Positions 21,981 through 34,513 of a stretch of 64,000 nucleotides of DNA are shown in pieces. The stretch covers positions 248,001-312,000 of the forward strand of contig JAMYHL010000037.1 in assembly GCA_025531455.1 (NCBI GenBank). The letters run 5' to 3'. Source of the stretch: Apiotrichum sp. Y4204 (taxonomy: Eukaryota; Basidiomycota; Tremellomycetes; Trichosporonales; Trichosporonaceae). Under the pieces are notes generated by a model. It searched no databases, was not told the DNA's origin, and saw only the letters and a program-made list of their open reading frames with translations. Made by a program: the position numbers and the translations under genes. The first letter of the stretch is position 1. Every line of letters starts with the position of its first letter.

Positions 21981-24900
21981 ATGGCAGTCACATTCGGGAG
22001 ACCGCGGGGCGGCGTCTCCTCCAAGTTCAACATGCGGTCGCTGATTGTGATTTTAGCATGTGTGTTTGGGTTTCTCGCCACTGTCACCGCCGGAGACCCG
22101 GAAGTGCAGGTCTCCAGATTCAAGAACATGCCAGCTAAGCTGTTCTACTTTGACGACTCGACGGTGAGTTTGGATTAGCACATTGCGCTGCGCTCGGATC
22201 GCCGCCTGAGCCTCAAACTGACGCTCAGACGGTACTCATGCACGACCTCACCGAGTCGGCCGTGTTCCGCTCAAATGATGAGGGCAAGACATGGAAACGC
22301 ATCGAGGACGTTGAAAATGTTCTTCGTCTAGTCGAGCATCCTCATGCGAAGAAGGTTGCTTTCCTGCTGGGCAGTGAGAAGAAGCACTACGTGACCTACA
22401 ATCGCGGAGAAACATGGCAGACGTTCACGACACCACTCCCCATCACCGCCAACAGCGATCCGCTCCAGTTCCACGCGACCAAACACGACTGGATCATCTT
22501 CCAGGGAACAAAGTGCGAGCGAACATCGCACTTTCCTTGGGGCGGCAGGCGATGCGCCGACCACGCGTACTACACGACCGATGCGTTCCGGTCTGATCCG
22601 AAGTTGCTGTTCGAAACCGTCCGCAGCTGTACCTTCGCCCGTACTCAGAAGGTTGTCGACACCTCGGAGAACATGGTCTTGTGTATCGCGTTTGAAAGCG
22701 AGTCCTCGGATGGTCACAGGGTGTCGGACGCCCGTCTCTACCGCTCGGACACGTGGTTTGAGAAGAAGGAATATGTCGACCTCGGCATCGGGAAGCGCGC
22801 TGTCGGTGTTGTCGGTCTCGGCATCGTGAGCAAATTCATGGTCGTCGCCGTCAAGTCACCTGGATCGTTGGACAAGCGCGCCGACAATACGATGATGCTC
22901 TTCGTCAGCACCGACGCTGTCAACTGGCGACAGGCCCAGTTCCCCCACTCCGCTCTGCCGAATCTCGTGGAGAATTCGTACACGATTGTCGACTCAACAA
23001 CGGACTCAATCGCCGTTGATGTCCTCACTTCACCGCAGTCCTACATTGGCACGCTCTTCGTCTCCTCAGACCAGGGCACCTATTTCGTCGAGTCCCTTCC
23101 CGACACCAACCGCAATGAGAATGGTATCGTCGACTTTGAGCAACTTACCGGTCTTGAAGGAGTTGGTATCGCCAATGTTGTCCGTAATCGCGAACGCGTT
23201 GTCACTGGCTCCGAGCGCAAGCAACTCTCGAGTCGCATTACATTCGATGATGGCTCCAACTGGTCTCGCATTCGCCCTCCCAAGACCAAGATGGATGGGT
23301 CATCTTGGGACTGCGACCCCAGCGAGCTTGAGAAGTGCAGCCTTCATCTCACGTCGGTCACTACGCCTCACAACCTCGGTACCCTCTTTTCGTCTACCGC
23401 TCCCGGTTTCGTGATGGCTGTGGGCTCCGTCGGTGATCATCTCCTGCCGTACAACGACTGTGACACCTTCCTCTCAACTGATGCGGGTGTGACTTGGAAG
23501 ATGGTTCAGGAGGGTGCCCACAAGTACGAGTTTGGCGACCAGGGAAGTGTCCTTGTGATCGCCGACGACGAGGAGTTTACCGACCACGTTCACTACTCTT
23601 ACGACGGCGGAAGCCACTGGAAGAAGCTTGATCTGGGGGTGACATGCCGCGTCATTGTACTCACTACAATTCCGGACTCTACTTCTCAAAAGTTCCTCAT
23701 TATCGGACAGGTGCCGCGCAAGGACTCCAAGGATGGCCGGGTCGTCACAGTCTTCCTCGACTTTGCCACTCTCCAGACTCGCAAATGCGGAGAGAGGGAC
23801 TTCGAGAACTGGTATGCCCGAGGCGGCGAAGGACAAGAGTGCATCATGGGTCACAAGCAGTGGTACAAGCGCCGCAAGCTGGACGCCGACTGCTATGTTG
23901 GCGACAAGTTTGAAGACCCTGTGGGTCACGAGGAGGACTGCGAGTGCACCGAGAAGGACTTCGAATGGTAAGTTGTGATTTTATATTATAGACTGACATT
24001 AGCGACTTCAACTTTGTTCGCCAAAATGGCAAGTGTGTCGCTGTTGGTCCAGAGGTGGTCCCTCCTGGCGTGTGCAAGAACAAGGACGACACATATGAGG
24101 GTTCCTCAGGCTACCGTAAGATCCCAGGCAACACCTGCAAGGGCGGTACGGATAAGGCGGCCAAGATCAAGAAGCCTTGCACGGCTGCCAGTCCGGGAGA
24201 GGGCAACGTGACCCACGTTATCCACGATTTCGATTCCATGGTCGTTTTCAACAGCTACTTTTCCACTTCGCAATCGATTCTTATTCAGCTTGCCGATGAC
24301 ACTGTCTGGCAGTCGAGCAACGACGGCTATTCGTGGGTTGAGCCCGTGAAGGACAAAAAGTTCCTTGACGTGCTTATGCATCCCTACGACAACGAACGCG
24401 CATACCTCATCGGAAGTGACCGCAAGATTCACTACACCAAGGACAGGGGCGCGTCGTGGGACACAATGCATACGCCAATGGACCCGAACACGCTCAGCAT
24501 TCCACTCCTGGACTTCCACCCCACTAGGTCCGACTGGCTCATCTACACTGGCTCGCAAGGTTGCTCGGCGACGATTTCAAACACCTGTCACACAACAGCG
24601 TACTACAGCACCGACCACGGCCGCTCCTGGCATCAAGTTGAGAGTTACGTTAGCAATTGCCAGTGGGCGCGTGACACCAACCTCAAGATTGACGAGCGAA
24701 TGATTATTTGCGAATCGTACACCAGGAAGCAGGGCTCCCAGAAGTCCGGCGAGGAGAACCCTCTGAAGCTTGTTGCGGGCCGCAACTACTACCGCGATAA
24801 GCAGGTCCTGTTCGAGTCCATCGCTGGATACACCACCTTCTCCGAGTATCTACTCGTCGCCGAGCTCAATCAGGACAAACACTCGCTGGCGCTTCAAGTG

Positions 24901-26547
24901 TCACTGAATGGCGTCAATTACGCTGAGGCCCAGTTCCCTCCTGGAATGCGTGTTGACAACCACGCATACACAATTTTGGAGAGCAACACCCATGCGGTTT
25001 TCCTGCACATGACCATGAACACTGTCCAGAACCGAGAATGGGGCAGCCTCTTCAAATCCAACTGGAACGGCACATACTACGGCCTTTCGATCGAACATGT
25101 CAACCGCAACAAGCAAGGCTACGTCGACTTTGAAAAGATGACCGGCCTGGACGGAATTGCTGTGGTCAACGTTGTGTCCAATCCCTCACGAACCGAGGTC
25201 ACCGGCCGTAAGAAACTGCAGTCGCGAATCACCCACAATGACGGCGGCAAGTGGAGTAGGTTGACTCCTCCGGCCCGCGACTCGCTTGGGCGCAAATACG
25301 ACTGCAGTGACGTCCGTTGCAGCCTTCATATCCATGGTTACAGCGAGCGTCGCGACCCTAAGGCCACCTACAGCAGTCCCTCGGCTGTCGGCTTCATGCT
25401 CGCTGTCGGAAACGTCGGTGAGGAGCTGGCTCCTTACACCGACAGCGACCTTTTCCTCACGCGAGATGGTGGGTTTACTTGGGAGGAAGTGCACAAGGAC
25501 GCCCACATGTGGGAGTATGGCGACTCGGGTTCCATCATCGTTATCGCCAACGACGAGGAGCCTGTGGACCATATCCTGTATAGCAAAGACGAGGGACTCT
25601 CGTGGATCTCGTACTCGATTGGCGAGACAATGCGCATCAAGAGCATTCAAACGGTGCCTCAAGACACATCGCGCCGTTTCATTCTCATTGCCCAGCGGCC
25701 CACTGAGCGGAACAAGGACGTCATTGTCCACCTCGACTTTTCGTCCATTCACCAGCGTCAATGTGAGTCCCCAAGGACCCGAGTTTGAGTTTCTAATCTC
25801 CAAGGCAAGCTCGACTTGAACGATCCCAACAACGACGACTTTGAACTCTGGAGCCCGTCCGAGGAGCGCGATGAAAAGTGCCTCTTTGGGCGCCAGACTC
25901 AATACCACCGTCGTGTGCGCAAGGCCGACTGCTACATCGGCAAGCAGGTGGAGGCAATCAAGACGATTGTCAAGAACTGCACATGCACGCCGGCCGATTT
26001 TGAGTGCGAGTTCAACTATATCCGGGACGAGACCCGCAAATGCGTGCTTGTGCCCGGCGCTACGCCTATGTCTGCCAACACGATGGAAGAGCAATGCGTC
26101 GGCGACGCGAATGTCTGGTACGAGCGTACGGCGTACCGTAAGATGGCCTACTCGACCTGTGAAGGCGGCGAGCGCCTGGATCGTGGCAAGGAACACTCTT
26201 GTCCTGGCCTTGTGCGTGCCGGAAGCATGGGTGCGCTATTCTGGGCCTCGATAATCATTCTTCCCTTCGCCCTTGCAGGACTGGCGGGCTGGTGGTTCGT
26301 CGCAAAGGGAAGCCGCACGGGCGCTATCCGACTCGGCGAGCACCGCGCGTACGGCAGCAACGCGACCAACGCTCTTCAGACCCTGGCCTCTGTGCCATAC
26401 TTTATTCTCGGCGTCGCGTCGTCATTGTGGTCGGCAATCGAGATGCGTATACCATTCGTGCAGGATCTCTTCCGGCGGAGGTCGCCATACCGCGCAGTTC
26501 CCATCGACGACGACGCCGAGCTGCTCGGCGAGTACGAGGACGACTAG
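21981..26547 (+). CDS. VPS10: vacuolar/endosomal sorting receptor Vps10 (sortilin family)
   Basis: Exons 21981-22163, 22229-23967, 24003-25762 and 25805-26547 encode about 1474 aa. Vps10 carries carboxypeptidase Y and other soluble hydrolases from the late Golgi to the prevacuolar compartment and is recycled by retromer. An N-terminal hydrophobic signal lies at about 18-37 (Met18 is an alternative start). Two Vps10 modules follow, each a ten-bladed beta-propeller with repeated Asp-box turns (S-x-D-x-G-x-x-W, for example D-E-G-K-T-W, D-G-G-S-H-W, D-R-G-A-S-W) closed by a Cys-rich 10CC segment (C-x-C pairs, W-Y-x-R). A single TM helix lies near 1370-1391, followed by a cytosolic tail with acidic clusters and a Y-x-x-phi-type Y-R-A-V that could bind sorting adaptors. 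The size matches yeast Vps10 (1579 aa). Introns are 35-65 nt. Confidence 0.96.
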
Positions 26548-26756
26548 ATGAGCTAGGGCCCCGATGCGACTTGTTAAAGCTAGGACAGTAGTAGTATAGC
26601 ACATGCTGAATGCATGAATAGATCTAGCGAGAATTCCTGCCAAGCGCAGTGGATATGGCGTTGTTTTGAACTCAACCTTCATGTTACAGTACAGTATGAG
26701 TATGCTTGCTGCTCCATTTCTGTCTCTGTCTCCTCTACACCCTACTTTCGCCAAAT

Positions 26757-28271
26757 CTATGCGCTTCCCCCGACCTTGACCCACTCGTTATGCCTCTGGA
26801 GCAACGAGCTGATGATAAACTCCTCAATCTCGACCTCGTCCTGGCGGCCCTTGGCGAGGTCCGCGAGACGGAGCCACGTCTCAGTGAACGGGTCGGCGCC
26901 GAGCTTCTTCTCGTTGCCGGCGTCCAGAGGCGGCGTCATCACGCCCGTGAGCCCGGCGTTTCCCCGCCCCTTGGAGTGCAGCGTGCGCTCGACAAAGACG
27001 ACTTCGGCCTTGCGCTTGTGCAGCTCGTTACCGATCACCAGCTGGTGGCCGTAGCGCTCGAGCGCGGCGCGCGCCTTGGGGATAAGGAGGTTGTCGTCCG
27101 TTTCGAGCTGTGGTCAGGCGAAGAGCTTGGAGGTTTAGACGTACCTTGAAGCTGACTATGTACCCCTCCGGCGTCCACTCCTGCACGAGCGGGCGGAGCA
27201 CCTTGGGCACCTGGTCCATCTCGAGCGTGAGCGCGCCGTGCGTGCTCTGGATCTTGTGCTCGGCCTGCTGTCAGGAATGGACTATTCAAAACGGTCTCTC
27301 AGCTACGCACCACCCGGTCGTCGGGGAGGAAAAAGTCAGACACGGCGGCGGCGAGGTAGAACATGCCCCTGCGGCCGAGGGGGCTCATGACCTGGGAGAC
27401 GGCGCGGAGGAGCCAGAGATACTCGTTGACGGTCTGGAAGTCGACCGACAGGAGGGTGCCCTGCTCGTGGGCGGCATTGTACGCGCGGAGGATGGGGAGG
27501 AGCTTGGCCGCATGCGAAGGAGTGACCACGACCTCGTCGCTGCCGCTTCCGTTGTGGATCTCCAACAGGTCTAGGAACGGGTTGAGCGAGTGGCTGTAGT
27601 GCCGGCTGAACGGGCGCAACGAGTGCAGGCGGTGCAGAAAGATGACTGCGTACCCTGCCTGCAGGAAGTATTCCGCCGACGTCGCGCCACGGGTTCCTGC
27701 GGTCAGCATCGTGGTAACTGGCTGCACGGTCGTGAGAAACGGGGGATCTTGGGAATGCACGTGCGGCCGTTGGATCTCCGGATCTCCTATCACGTCGGGC
27801 CGGTGATCAGATACTCACCGGCTGAGAAGTTGTCCAGGTAACGCACGCTGAGATGTCAGCGTCGTGTCCGCGACACAGCTCCATGCTGATACCTACGTGT
27901 TTGCCTCCAAGGGGACGGTAGTTCCTCCGGACTGGTCGTTAGCTCTGTCGTGTTGCGGACAATTGCGCCTCGACTACGGTCGAGTGGGACGTGTGCAGCC
28001 CATTCCATCGTCTGGCCAGTGGGAGGCGGTCTGTAGGCATCTGATGATCTCCACGTGCTCAACAGCCACTCCCTACACTCACCGTAACAAGCACAACCTT
28101 CTTGTCCTTGACGGCGGCCCACTTGTTGACAAACTGGCGCATGACCTCGGTCTTCTCCTCGAGGTGCGCGGGCGGGCGCTGCGTCTTGAAATAGTCCTCG
28201 GTGCTGAACGCGCGCGAGCCGGGCACGAGGCCGGGCGTCGGGAATGAAGCGTGGATGGCCTCTGCGGACAT
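26757..28271 (-). CDS. CAB2: phosphopantothenoylcysteine synthetase (CoA biosynthesis)
   Basis: Minus-strand exons 28271-28083, 27931-27897, 27847-27819, 27696-27311, 27267-27145 and 27107-26757 give about 370 aa. The enzyme ligates cysteine to 4'-phosphopantothenate, the second step from pantothenate to CoA. The diagnostic nucleotide-binding block reads T-S-G-G-T-T-V-P-L-E, then V-R-Y-L-D-N-F-S-A-G-T-R-G; it is assembled from four exons, two of them only 35 and 29 nt. Later blocks are Y-L-A-A-A-V-S-D-F and K-I-Q-S, V-S-F-K-L-E-T-D, and a C-terminal I-G-N-E-L-x-x-R segment. The length agrees with eukaryotic PPCS (300-365 aa). The gene is convergent with VPS10, about 210 bp apart. It sits in a window that also holds a phosphoketolase, so two acetyl-CoA-related genes are near each other; this is probably coincidence. 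Confidence 0.93.
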
Positions 28272-28981
28272 GGTGCGGGCAGTAGGTTGAGATATATGAG
28301 ATGGATGCAAAGATCAGAAATGTGAGTCCGAGATGAAGAGCCGTTGTGTGGACCGGATGGAATGGTGTCCGAGCGGCCGAATGGGTGTGTGGGGGAGAGG
28401 TTGTGGGGACCAGTGGTGGGGGCGACATTTGGCTGGGTATGGGCTGTGGGTGGGAGGAATGAAGCCGGGCCATTGATCCGGGGATCCGGGGATAAGCGAC
28501 GGATTGTCAAGAGGAGATGACTTTCACACAGTATGACAGCAACCAGGGCATGCAACAACAACTGGAACAATAGAACACGGCGTGCGACGGAGAGCAGGAG
28601 TTGGGTGCGGCCGGTATACATACAAAGAATATGAATATGAAGAGCAGAGTAGAGAATTGAGCAGAGAGAACGGGGAACGGGGAGATACAGTGTCGGGAGA
28701 TCCAGGTGGAGGTCAGGTGGCAACATTGGATAGGATGAAGGGTTAGGATATCGCAAGTGTACGACAGTTGTGGACTGGAGTTTGCGCCCACACATCGCCC
28801 AAGCTGTCACCGGTGGCCCTTTGAGCTGGAGATGAGCATGTCGACAGTAGCCTGCAGCTGCAGCGTATAAAGCCAAATAAGCCAACGGTGGTTTCACAGC
28901 GTGAAGGACAAACATGTAGTGCAGCAGGACCCAGCGAGTGGCGACAATGTCAGTAGAGGAGGCCCGGTATGCTACTCTCCG
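28272..28981. other. 710-bp region upstream of CAB2
   Basis: This is the promoter side of CAB2 and the 3' side of the small TM gene. An open frame at 28079-28915 on the minus strand crosses it but shows no conserved pattern and runs out of frame into CAB2 exon 1, so it is judged a shadow. Confidence 0.4.
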
Positions 28982-29413
28982 TTACTCGGAACTCACCGCG
29001 GCTGCTTGGATTTTGAGCTTTTCAATCTCCTGGTGCGTGTGCACAGAGAGATAGGCAACTTTGGAATCAACCTCGGGTGTTAGTTGAAAGTTGGATGAAC
29101 GGGAAAGGAAAGCGAGGGGGATACGGTCTTGGGACAAGATCACAGCAAGGAAGGAAAACCAGGCGCGCTCGATGCGAATGAACCCTGTGCAGTCCGTGCG
29201 CATCGTCTGGGGTCCGCCATGTCCCTCAGACCTCAGACTCACCCACACGGCAGCACCGACGCCGCCGCCCGCCATGCCGACCATGAGAGTCGCAAACGAC
29301 GCGATGAGCGTGTTGACCGAGATGCCCTCGGGCGGCGGCGGGCGGTAGTGGTGATACGGGTCCTCGACATGCATTCTCAGCGGCCTGTGCTCGCTCCTCA
29401 ACCTCAGCGCCAT
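28982..29413 (-). CDS. small single-TM protein, unknown
   Basis: Proposed minus-strand exons 29413-29243 and 29071-28982, joined across a 171-nt intron that ends with a textbook CTAAC branch and CGAG acceptor, give about 86 aa (another in-frame ATG at 29458 would add 15). After an Arg-rich start and a D-P-Y-H-H-Y-R-P-P-P-P stretch, one hydrophobic helix rich in Gly, Ala and Val (about residues 32-54) precedes a short tail with a likely coiled-coil E-I-E-K-L-K-I-Q-A-A-A. Both exons and the intron stay in the same frame, so intron retention would still leave it open. The short size suggests a mitochondrial or ER membrane subunit, but I recognise no family. It could also be non-coding. Confidence 0.4.
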   Translation of the reverse strand: MALRLRSEHRPLRMHVEDPYHHYRPPPPEGISVNTLIASFATLMVGMAGGGVGAAVWVSLRSEGHGGPQTMRTDCTGFIRIERAWFSFLAVILSQDRIPLAFLSRSSNFQLTPEVDSKVAYLSVHTHQEIEKLKIQAAAVSSE

Positions 29414-30160
29414 TCGCCGAACGGGTGCACGTCCTGCGGTGACGATGGTGACTCGCATTCTGTATTCTGAAGGCTCTGGCTAGCTTTTGTCGTGGGGGTT
29501 GATGACGACAACGGCAATGCCAGAGCAGAAAGTGTGCGGTATGGTGGCAAGGATAGCAAAGATGCGACACAACTCGTGGCCTCGATACGAGGACGGACAT
29601 GCACAGTCCACAGCATCCCAAGGGATGTAGAGGATCTGAGCTACTGAGGATCTGAGGACCTCAGCAGTCGACAACCAGCGTCAAGCGCGGCGCGCGGCGG
29701 CTGAGCACAGCCAATAGGGATGGGCGGAATCAGAAATGATCATTGATAAATGATGATATGCAAGGGGGGAAGGGAGGCCGATCCCCCCGATCAACGGAGA
29801 AAGTGCAAAAGGGGACTCTAGGGCGGAGGAGCCAAGGCAGAGCTCTGGCAGCTATGAGACAGCCCAGGCGGGCCAGGCGTTTGGTACTACTCCATTTCAT
29901 TACATAGGGGGGAGATCGGAGAGGAAATGGATCACAGAATTCCAACGGGAGGGGGGATATTGATTCTATATTCTCGTGTGTTGGAGCTCGTCTTTTGAAT
30001 GTCGACGTTGTTTCCGCCACTTCCACCAGTTCCATTGGACACTAGTAGTGTTCGCCATCTCGTCGCGTCTGCTCAGCGCGTGATATAAACCCCAACTTGT
30101 CTCTTATACTTCATCCGCTCAGCTCGACACCCTACACCCCACCACATTCTATAGGCTGCG
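29414..30160. other. divergent intergenic region upstream of the zinc transporter
   Basis: No gene is supported. The stretch contains the promoters of the small TM gene (-) and the ZIP gene (+); a purine-rich tract on the plus strand lies near 29760-29800. Confidence 0.4.
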
Positions 30161-31924
30161 ATGCCGCTTTTCACGCTGCTCGCCCAGAGCGGCGCCATGT
30201 TCCTCGCGAGCGCCGTCGTCGGCTCGCTGCCGTTGCTCTGCAAGGGCCGCATGAGCGGTGAGTGAAGATGGATGGGATGCAACGCGGGCCAGTTCCTCCA
30301 CGGAGTTGATGAGGGCAATCGCAGTTTGTCGGTCAATTCGCTCCCCCGTGCACCGCGCACGTTTTAACGCTGCGCAGCACCGCGTCGTTCCCGAGCTCAT
30401 TCCCGACGTTGTTCACAGGCTGACACTCAGCGCTCACTCTCGAGTCGATCCAGGTCTTCGGCATGGGCCTGCTCGTCGGCGCCGCCCTGACGATCATTAT
30501 TCCAGAGTGCGTGAATGAGGGTCTATGGCCGAATTGGGCACCGGAGCCGTCGTTTGAGACGCGCCAAGATGTGCCGAGATGCGCCGAGATGCCTTCGTCG
30601 CCCGGCAAGCATTCGCGCCATTGTTGTGTCGCGACTGGCATCCCATTGTTGTGTTTGTGTTGGCACTCTCTCTCCACTTCATCCACACCGATGCCCAGAC
30701 GCACCCCGATGCTATCAACCCGCGTTCAGTGCTGATCCACAGGGGCGTTGAGACGCTGTACGCGGCGGATCCGAATGCGCATGTAATTGGAGTGGCGCTT
30801 CTTTCGGGCTTTGCCCTGATGCTTCTGTGAGTACAAGCCCGATACGAGGAGTGGAGAAGTGTGGGAGGCGATAAGAGGACCTGTGCTGTATCTGTTTGAG
30901 GACGGACAGGTGGACGGAGCGGTGGACGAGGACCTGGCAGGTTGGAGCGCCACTCCTGCTGCGTCGAAAATCCCACACCGCTCGGTCGTCTGCCGTCAGC
31001 CGTTAGCCGCCAGCTGTCACGGCTGCGTCTCAAGCACATACCGCTGACTGGCAATGGCACGCACACCGACTGCATGCTAAGTGCCAGTGTCGAGACACAT
31101 CACTCCGAGAAGAAGCCTGTGCGCGCGCCTGGCTCCGTGCTCCCGCTGGCCACCTTGTCGCCGCGACTGACAAGCAGCGTCGAAAACCTCTCGCCGCATC
31201 CGCCGCACGCTCCCGAGGAAGATGAGCAGCGGCACCCAATGCTGCCCAAGGAGGACGACTGCGAGACCCACGCCGCCGCACACGGACTGTCAGCGACGCT
31301 CGGCCTCGTTATTCACGGCGCAGCGGACGGCATTGCCATCGGCGCGAGCAGCCTCACTGGAAATGCCAAGCTCGGTATGGTTGTGTTCATCGCTGTTATT
31401 GTACACAAGGGTGAGACTCTCCGCTCTGTGGAATGCGGCTAATTCCAGGCCCTGCCGCGCTGGGACTTACGACGACTCTGCTCTCCCTTCATCTCTCTGC
31501 GGCCCAGGTCCGCCGGCGTCTGCTCGTATTCTCGGCGGCGGCGCCTGTCGGAGCACTCGTGACGTACGGTGTTGTCGAACTCTTCGGCGGTGCTGTACAG
31601 GGTTCGGGACGGGGTAGCCTGGGCTGGTGGACTGGTGTTGTCCTGCTCTTCTCTGTGAGTTTTGATGGCTATCTCGCTAGATACGAAACTGCAGCCGTTC
31701 TGGACCTTTCGCTCACGCCACAGGGTGGCTCCTTCCTCTATGTCGCAACTGTCATCCAGCCAATCTCGCAGACGGGACCCGACGACCACTGCCACGACGT
31801 GCACCACGAGGTGCACCGCAACGACCGCCCGCACATGCACAATGGTGTGCGCACAGGCCTCATACTCGGCGGTATGCTGCTACCCCTCGGCCTCAGCATT
31901 CTCGTCGGACGTCATGAGCACTAA
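30161..31924 (+). CDS. ZIP-family zinc transporter, ZIP9/SLC39A9 type
   Basis: Exons 30161-30257, 30431-30506, 30743-30826, 31082-31410, 31449-31654 and 31724-31924 give about 330 aa. ZIP9 proteins move zinc from the Golgi or outside into the cytosol; the yeast relative is Atx2, a Golgi manganese protein. Matches to the family in order are G-M-G-L-L-V-G-A-A-L with I-I-P-E-G-V (TM2), G-V-A-L-L-S-G-F-A-L-M-L-L (TM3), H-G-A-A-D-G-I-A-I-G-A (TM4 metal site), H-K-G-P-A-A-L-G-L (TM5), S-G-G-S-F-L-Y-V-A-T, and a His-rich loop (H-C-H-D-V-H-H-E-V-H). The C terminus G-R-H-E-H resembles the G-H-Q-H of human ZIP9. The first three introns are long for this genome (173, 236 and 255 nt). The acceptor of exon 4 is ambiguous between 31081 and 31087 (6 nt, same frame). 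Confidence 0.92.
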
Positions 31925-32459
31925 TGACCACCTCGCATTCCTTCACTGAATGGAACCTCGGTCAACGAAGGGATAGGAAAATGGGACATCGATCGCGTTT
32001 CGGTGGATCTCTGCGTATTCGCATTCCCCGCTCCCAACTCCCACCACACATGGGTCGCATCTTTAAGCGACTACCACGATCACAACATCTGCGGTCGCGA
32101 CCTCCCCAACGATACCGCCGGCAAAAGCTCACATCCCCCTTCCCTGCCCTCAACTGCGTGCCTCCTTTTCCTGTCTCATACCACTTTGGCATTTGACTCG
32201 TCAACGGTCATCATCAACATTGCCTTGCCTGATTCCCGCCTCCGAATTGTATTATCATAGACTGGTGTCATCATATGCGAATCGTACAGAATAGTGAGCG
32301 ACACACGCCCTAATCTCCTTGCAAAGCAGGGGCCTTCCAATGTTTCCTCAGTTGCTGGACACAACTAAACTGCGTCTACCAACATACAACCTCCCTACCA
32401 ATTAATCCACATCATCCCAGCTGCGTGGGTCAGCTTTCGCTTTGGACAGTTTCTACTTA
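31925..32459. other. convergent intergenic region
   Basis: This is 3' space between the ZIP gene (+) and the RING gene (-). I see nothing coding in it. Confidence 0.5.
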
Positions 32460-34513
32460 CTAATTCGGATTCTCGCGGCCCGCGCTTGCAGCTCGCTGGC
32501 GCTCTCGCTCCTCCCGTTCGTGTTGCTCCCGCTCCCGCTGCGCATGCATTGCCCTGTAATCGGCGGGGATGGCGCTCGACATGCTCAAGCCCGACATGTT
32601 ACCCGGGTTGTAACCAGTGCGAGGCGATCCACCAGCGACGCCGTCCCGGGTAAGATTGCCCAAATCCTCGTCGGGCGGATCTTCTGCGCCTGTGTGCACC
32701 GACTCGTCCGCAGATTCATCCACCGCCTCTGCTTCATCCGATGGCTCGTCGGGGGGCACGAATGAGTTGGAGAGCGTTGACAAACGGCGAACAAATTCTC
32801 GCCGAGGGCCGGGGACACCGCCGGGAGCGTATGGTTCGGGCCAGGACGCGTCAACGGATGCAGCCTCGAGACTTCTGCGGAATTGCTCGATCCGTTCCCG
32901 GTCGTCTTCTTGAGGCATCGAGTCTGGCTCCGGGTCCGGTGAAGGCGTAGCAGTCTCGGGCTCAGCCGTTCCGGTTGCCGCTCCTGACTGACCGAACAAC
33001 CGATGGAGTGTACTTGTGACTGTATTAGAGATGAAGTCGGTTGCCGCTGCAAGAGGGTTGCGATGTTGGTTGCCCTCCTGAGCCTGCGCATTATCGTTTG
33101 GATTCTCGCCGTGGGTCGGCATCTCGGCGGATGGCGGATCATTCTCGGCGGATGGCAGCAGTGAGAACCGACACACCGGACATGATCCGTTGCTCTTCAG
33201 CCACGGTATCAGGCAGTCGGGGTGGAAGATATGCTTGCACGGGATCCTGATCACGATATCCGTCACGACAAAGTCTTCCATGCAGATCGGGCAGTCCTTG
33301 AACTGGCTCTCCTCTGAACGTCAGCAGGCAGAACCAAAACTCCCAACTAACCGAGGGCTTTGTCATCAAACTTGATGCGAGGCAGACCGTTGATCACCGC
33401 CTCACTTGCAGGAAGGGGACCTTGTGGCCCAGCAGCCTGCATTAGCCGCTCAAGAATATCAGCGTAGCCGCCATCCGTCATCACATAGTCCCCAAACTGG
33501 CCACGTCCGGGGAATACGCCCGGGGCACCACCGTCCTCAGCAAGCATGTCAAACAATGCTTGGAGCTGAGCGTTAGCTATGATTATAACTCCACGTTGGC
33601 TTCTCACGAAGAGGGCTCCAGAGGCCTCCTCTGGTCGCAGGGGCCGTGTTTCTTGCCCCGGTCTGTTCTGTGGAGGCGATGGCGGTGCCCCAAACCCGCG
33701 GAAGTATCTATGATGTGAGCATTCACACATTCACATCGCTAAAAAGCAATACTCACGCATCTAGCCCATCACCAGAATCGGTCGGTACATTCCTACGCGG
33801 TGGTGCGCCGAAGATTTCTGGGCCGCTTCCCGTCATAATTGTAAACGATGCATTTCCCCAGTTGAATGTACGCGTCCGGGGGCCACTTGGCGCTGAATCA
33901 CCCGGGTCAGAGTCGGGACGCGGCGGTACCGTAGGTGGGCCGTCGGTACTGCTGCCGGCTTGTGGTCCTGGGCCGCCAAGAATGGACCCGAGGAAGTCAA
34001 AGAAGCTGCCGCCGTCACCAGCGCCAACCGGGGGCCCCGACGCCGGTCGGGGAGGGACGGGTGGTGGCCCGACGCCGGGTCGTAAGGGCGGGTGGGGCAG
34101 TTCGTGAAATGGATCAGGATTGACATCCTCGTCGAGCTTGGCGTGAGCTGCAAGTTCTGAAGGGTGAGGGAAGGGGACAGCGGATCACATGCGCGATGGG
34201 CAGAAAACCCAGCGCTCGGATGCCGCTACACAACGTACAATCTCGAGGAACTCGGAATTACAAGAGGCACAGTGTGGGACGTTGTCAACCTGCCGTTAGC
34301 TACAAACTGCCGACGGTGGCGAACGCACCATGATGGGCCGCATCTGCGCGCCGCACTGCACGTTAGTATATGCAAAAAGGGAAGGTGGCGAATACGGCAA
34401 TGGTTATGTGGCCGCCCAAGAGGGAAGACGATAAGATATTCCGTCTCTCGCTTGAAAGATGACGCTCAACGTACTTCATGACAGAGCCAGAACGGCGCGG
34501 CCTGGTTTGGCAT
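32460..34513 (-). CDS. RING-H2 E3 ubiquitin ligase with N-terminal zinc ribbon (RNF126/RNF115-like)
   Basis: Minus-strand exons 34513-34475, 34355-34329, 34289-34239, 34136-33757, 33707-33352 and 33313-32460 encode about 568 aa. RNF115/126-type ligases bind ubiquitin through an N-terminal zinc ribbon and act in protein quality control and endosomal sorting. The ribbon is split over three tiny exons: F-W-C-type start W-L-C-H-E-C-G, then C-A-S-C-N-S-E-F-L-E-I. A Pro/Gly-rich linker with F-F-D-F-L-G follows, then the pre-RING region with I-L-E-R-L-M and the RING at about 292-333: C-P-I-C ... C-K-H-I-F-H-P-D-C ... C-P-V-C (C3H2C3). The tail of about 235 aa is disordered and ends in an Arg/Glu-rich helix. 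Introns are 38-119 nt. Confidence 0.9.

Noticed and set aside
28079..28915. 278-aa minus-strand frame upstream of CAB2
   Set aside because: It overlaps CAB2 exon 1 in another frame and its composition is not protein-like beyond the first 60 residues.
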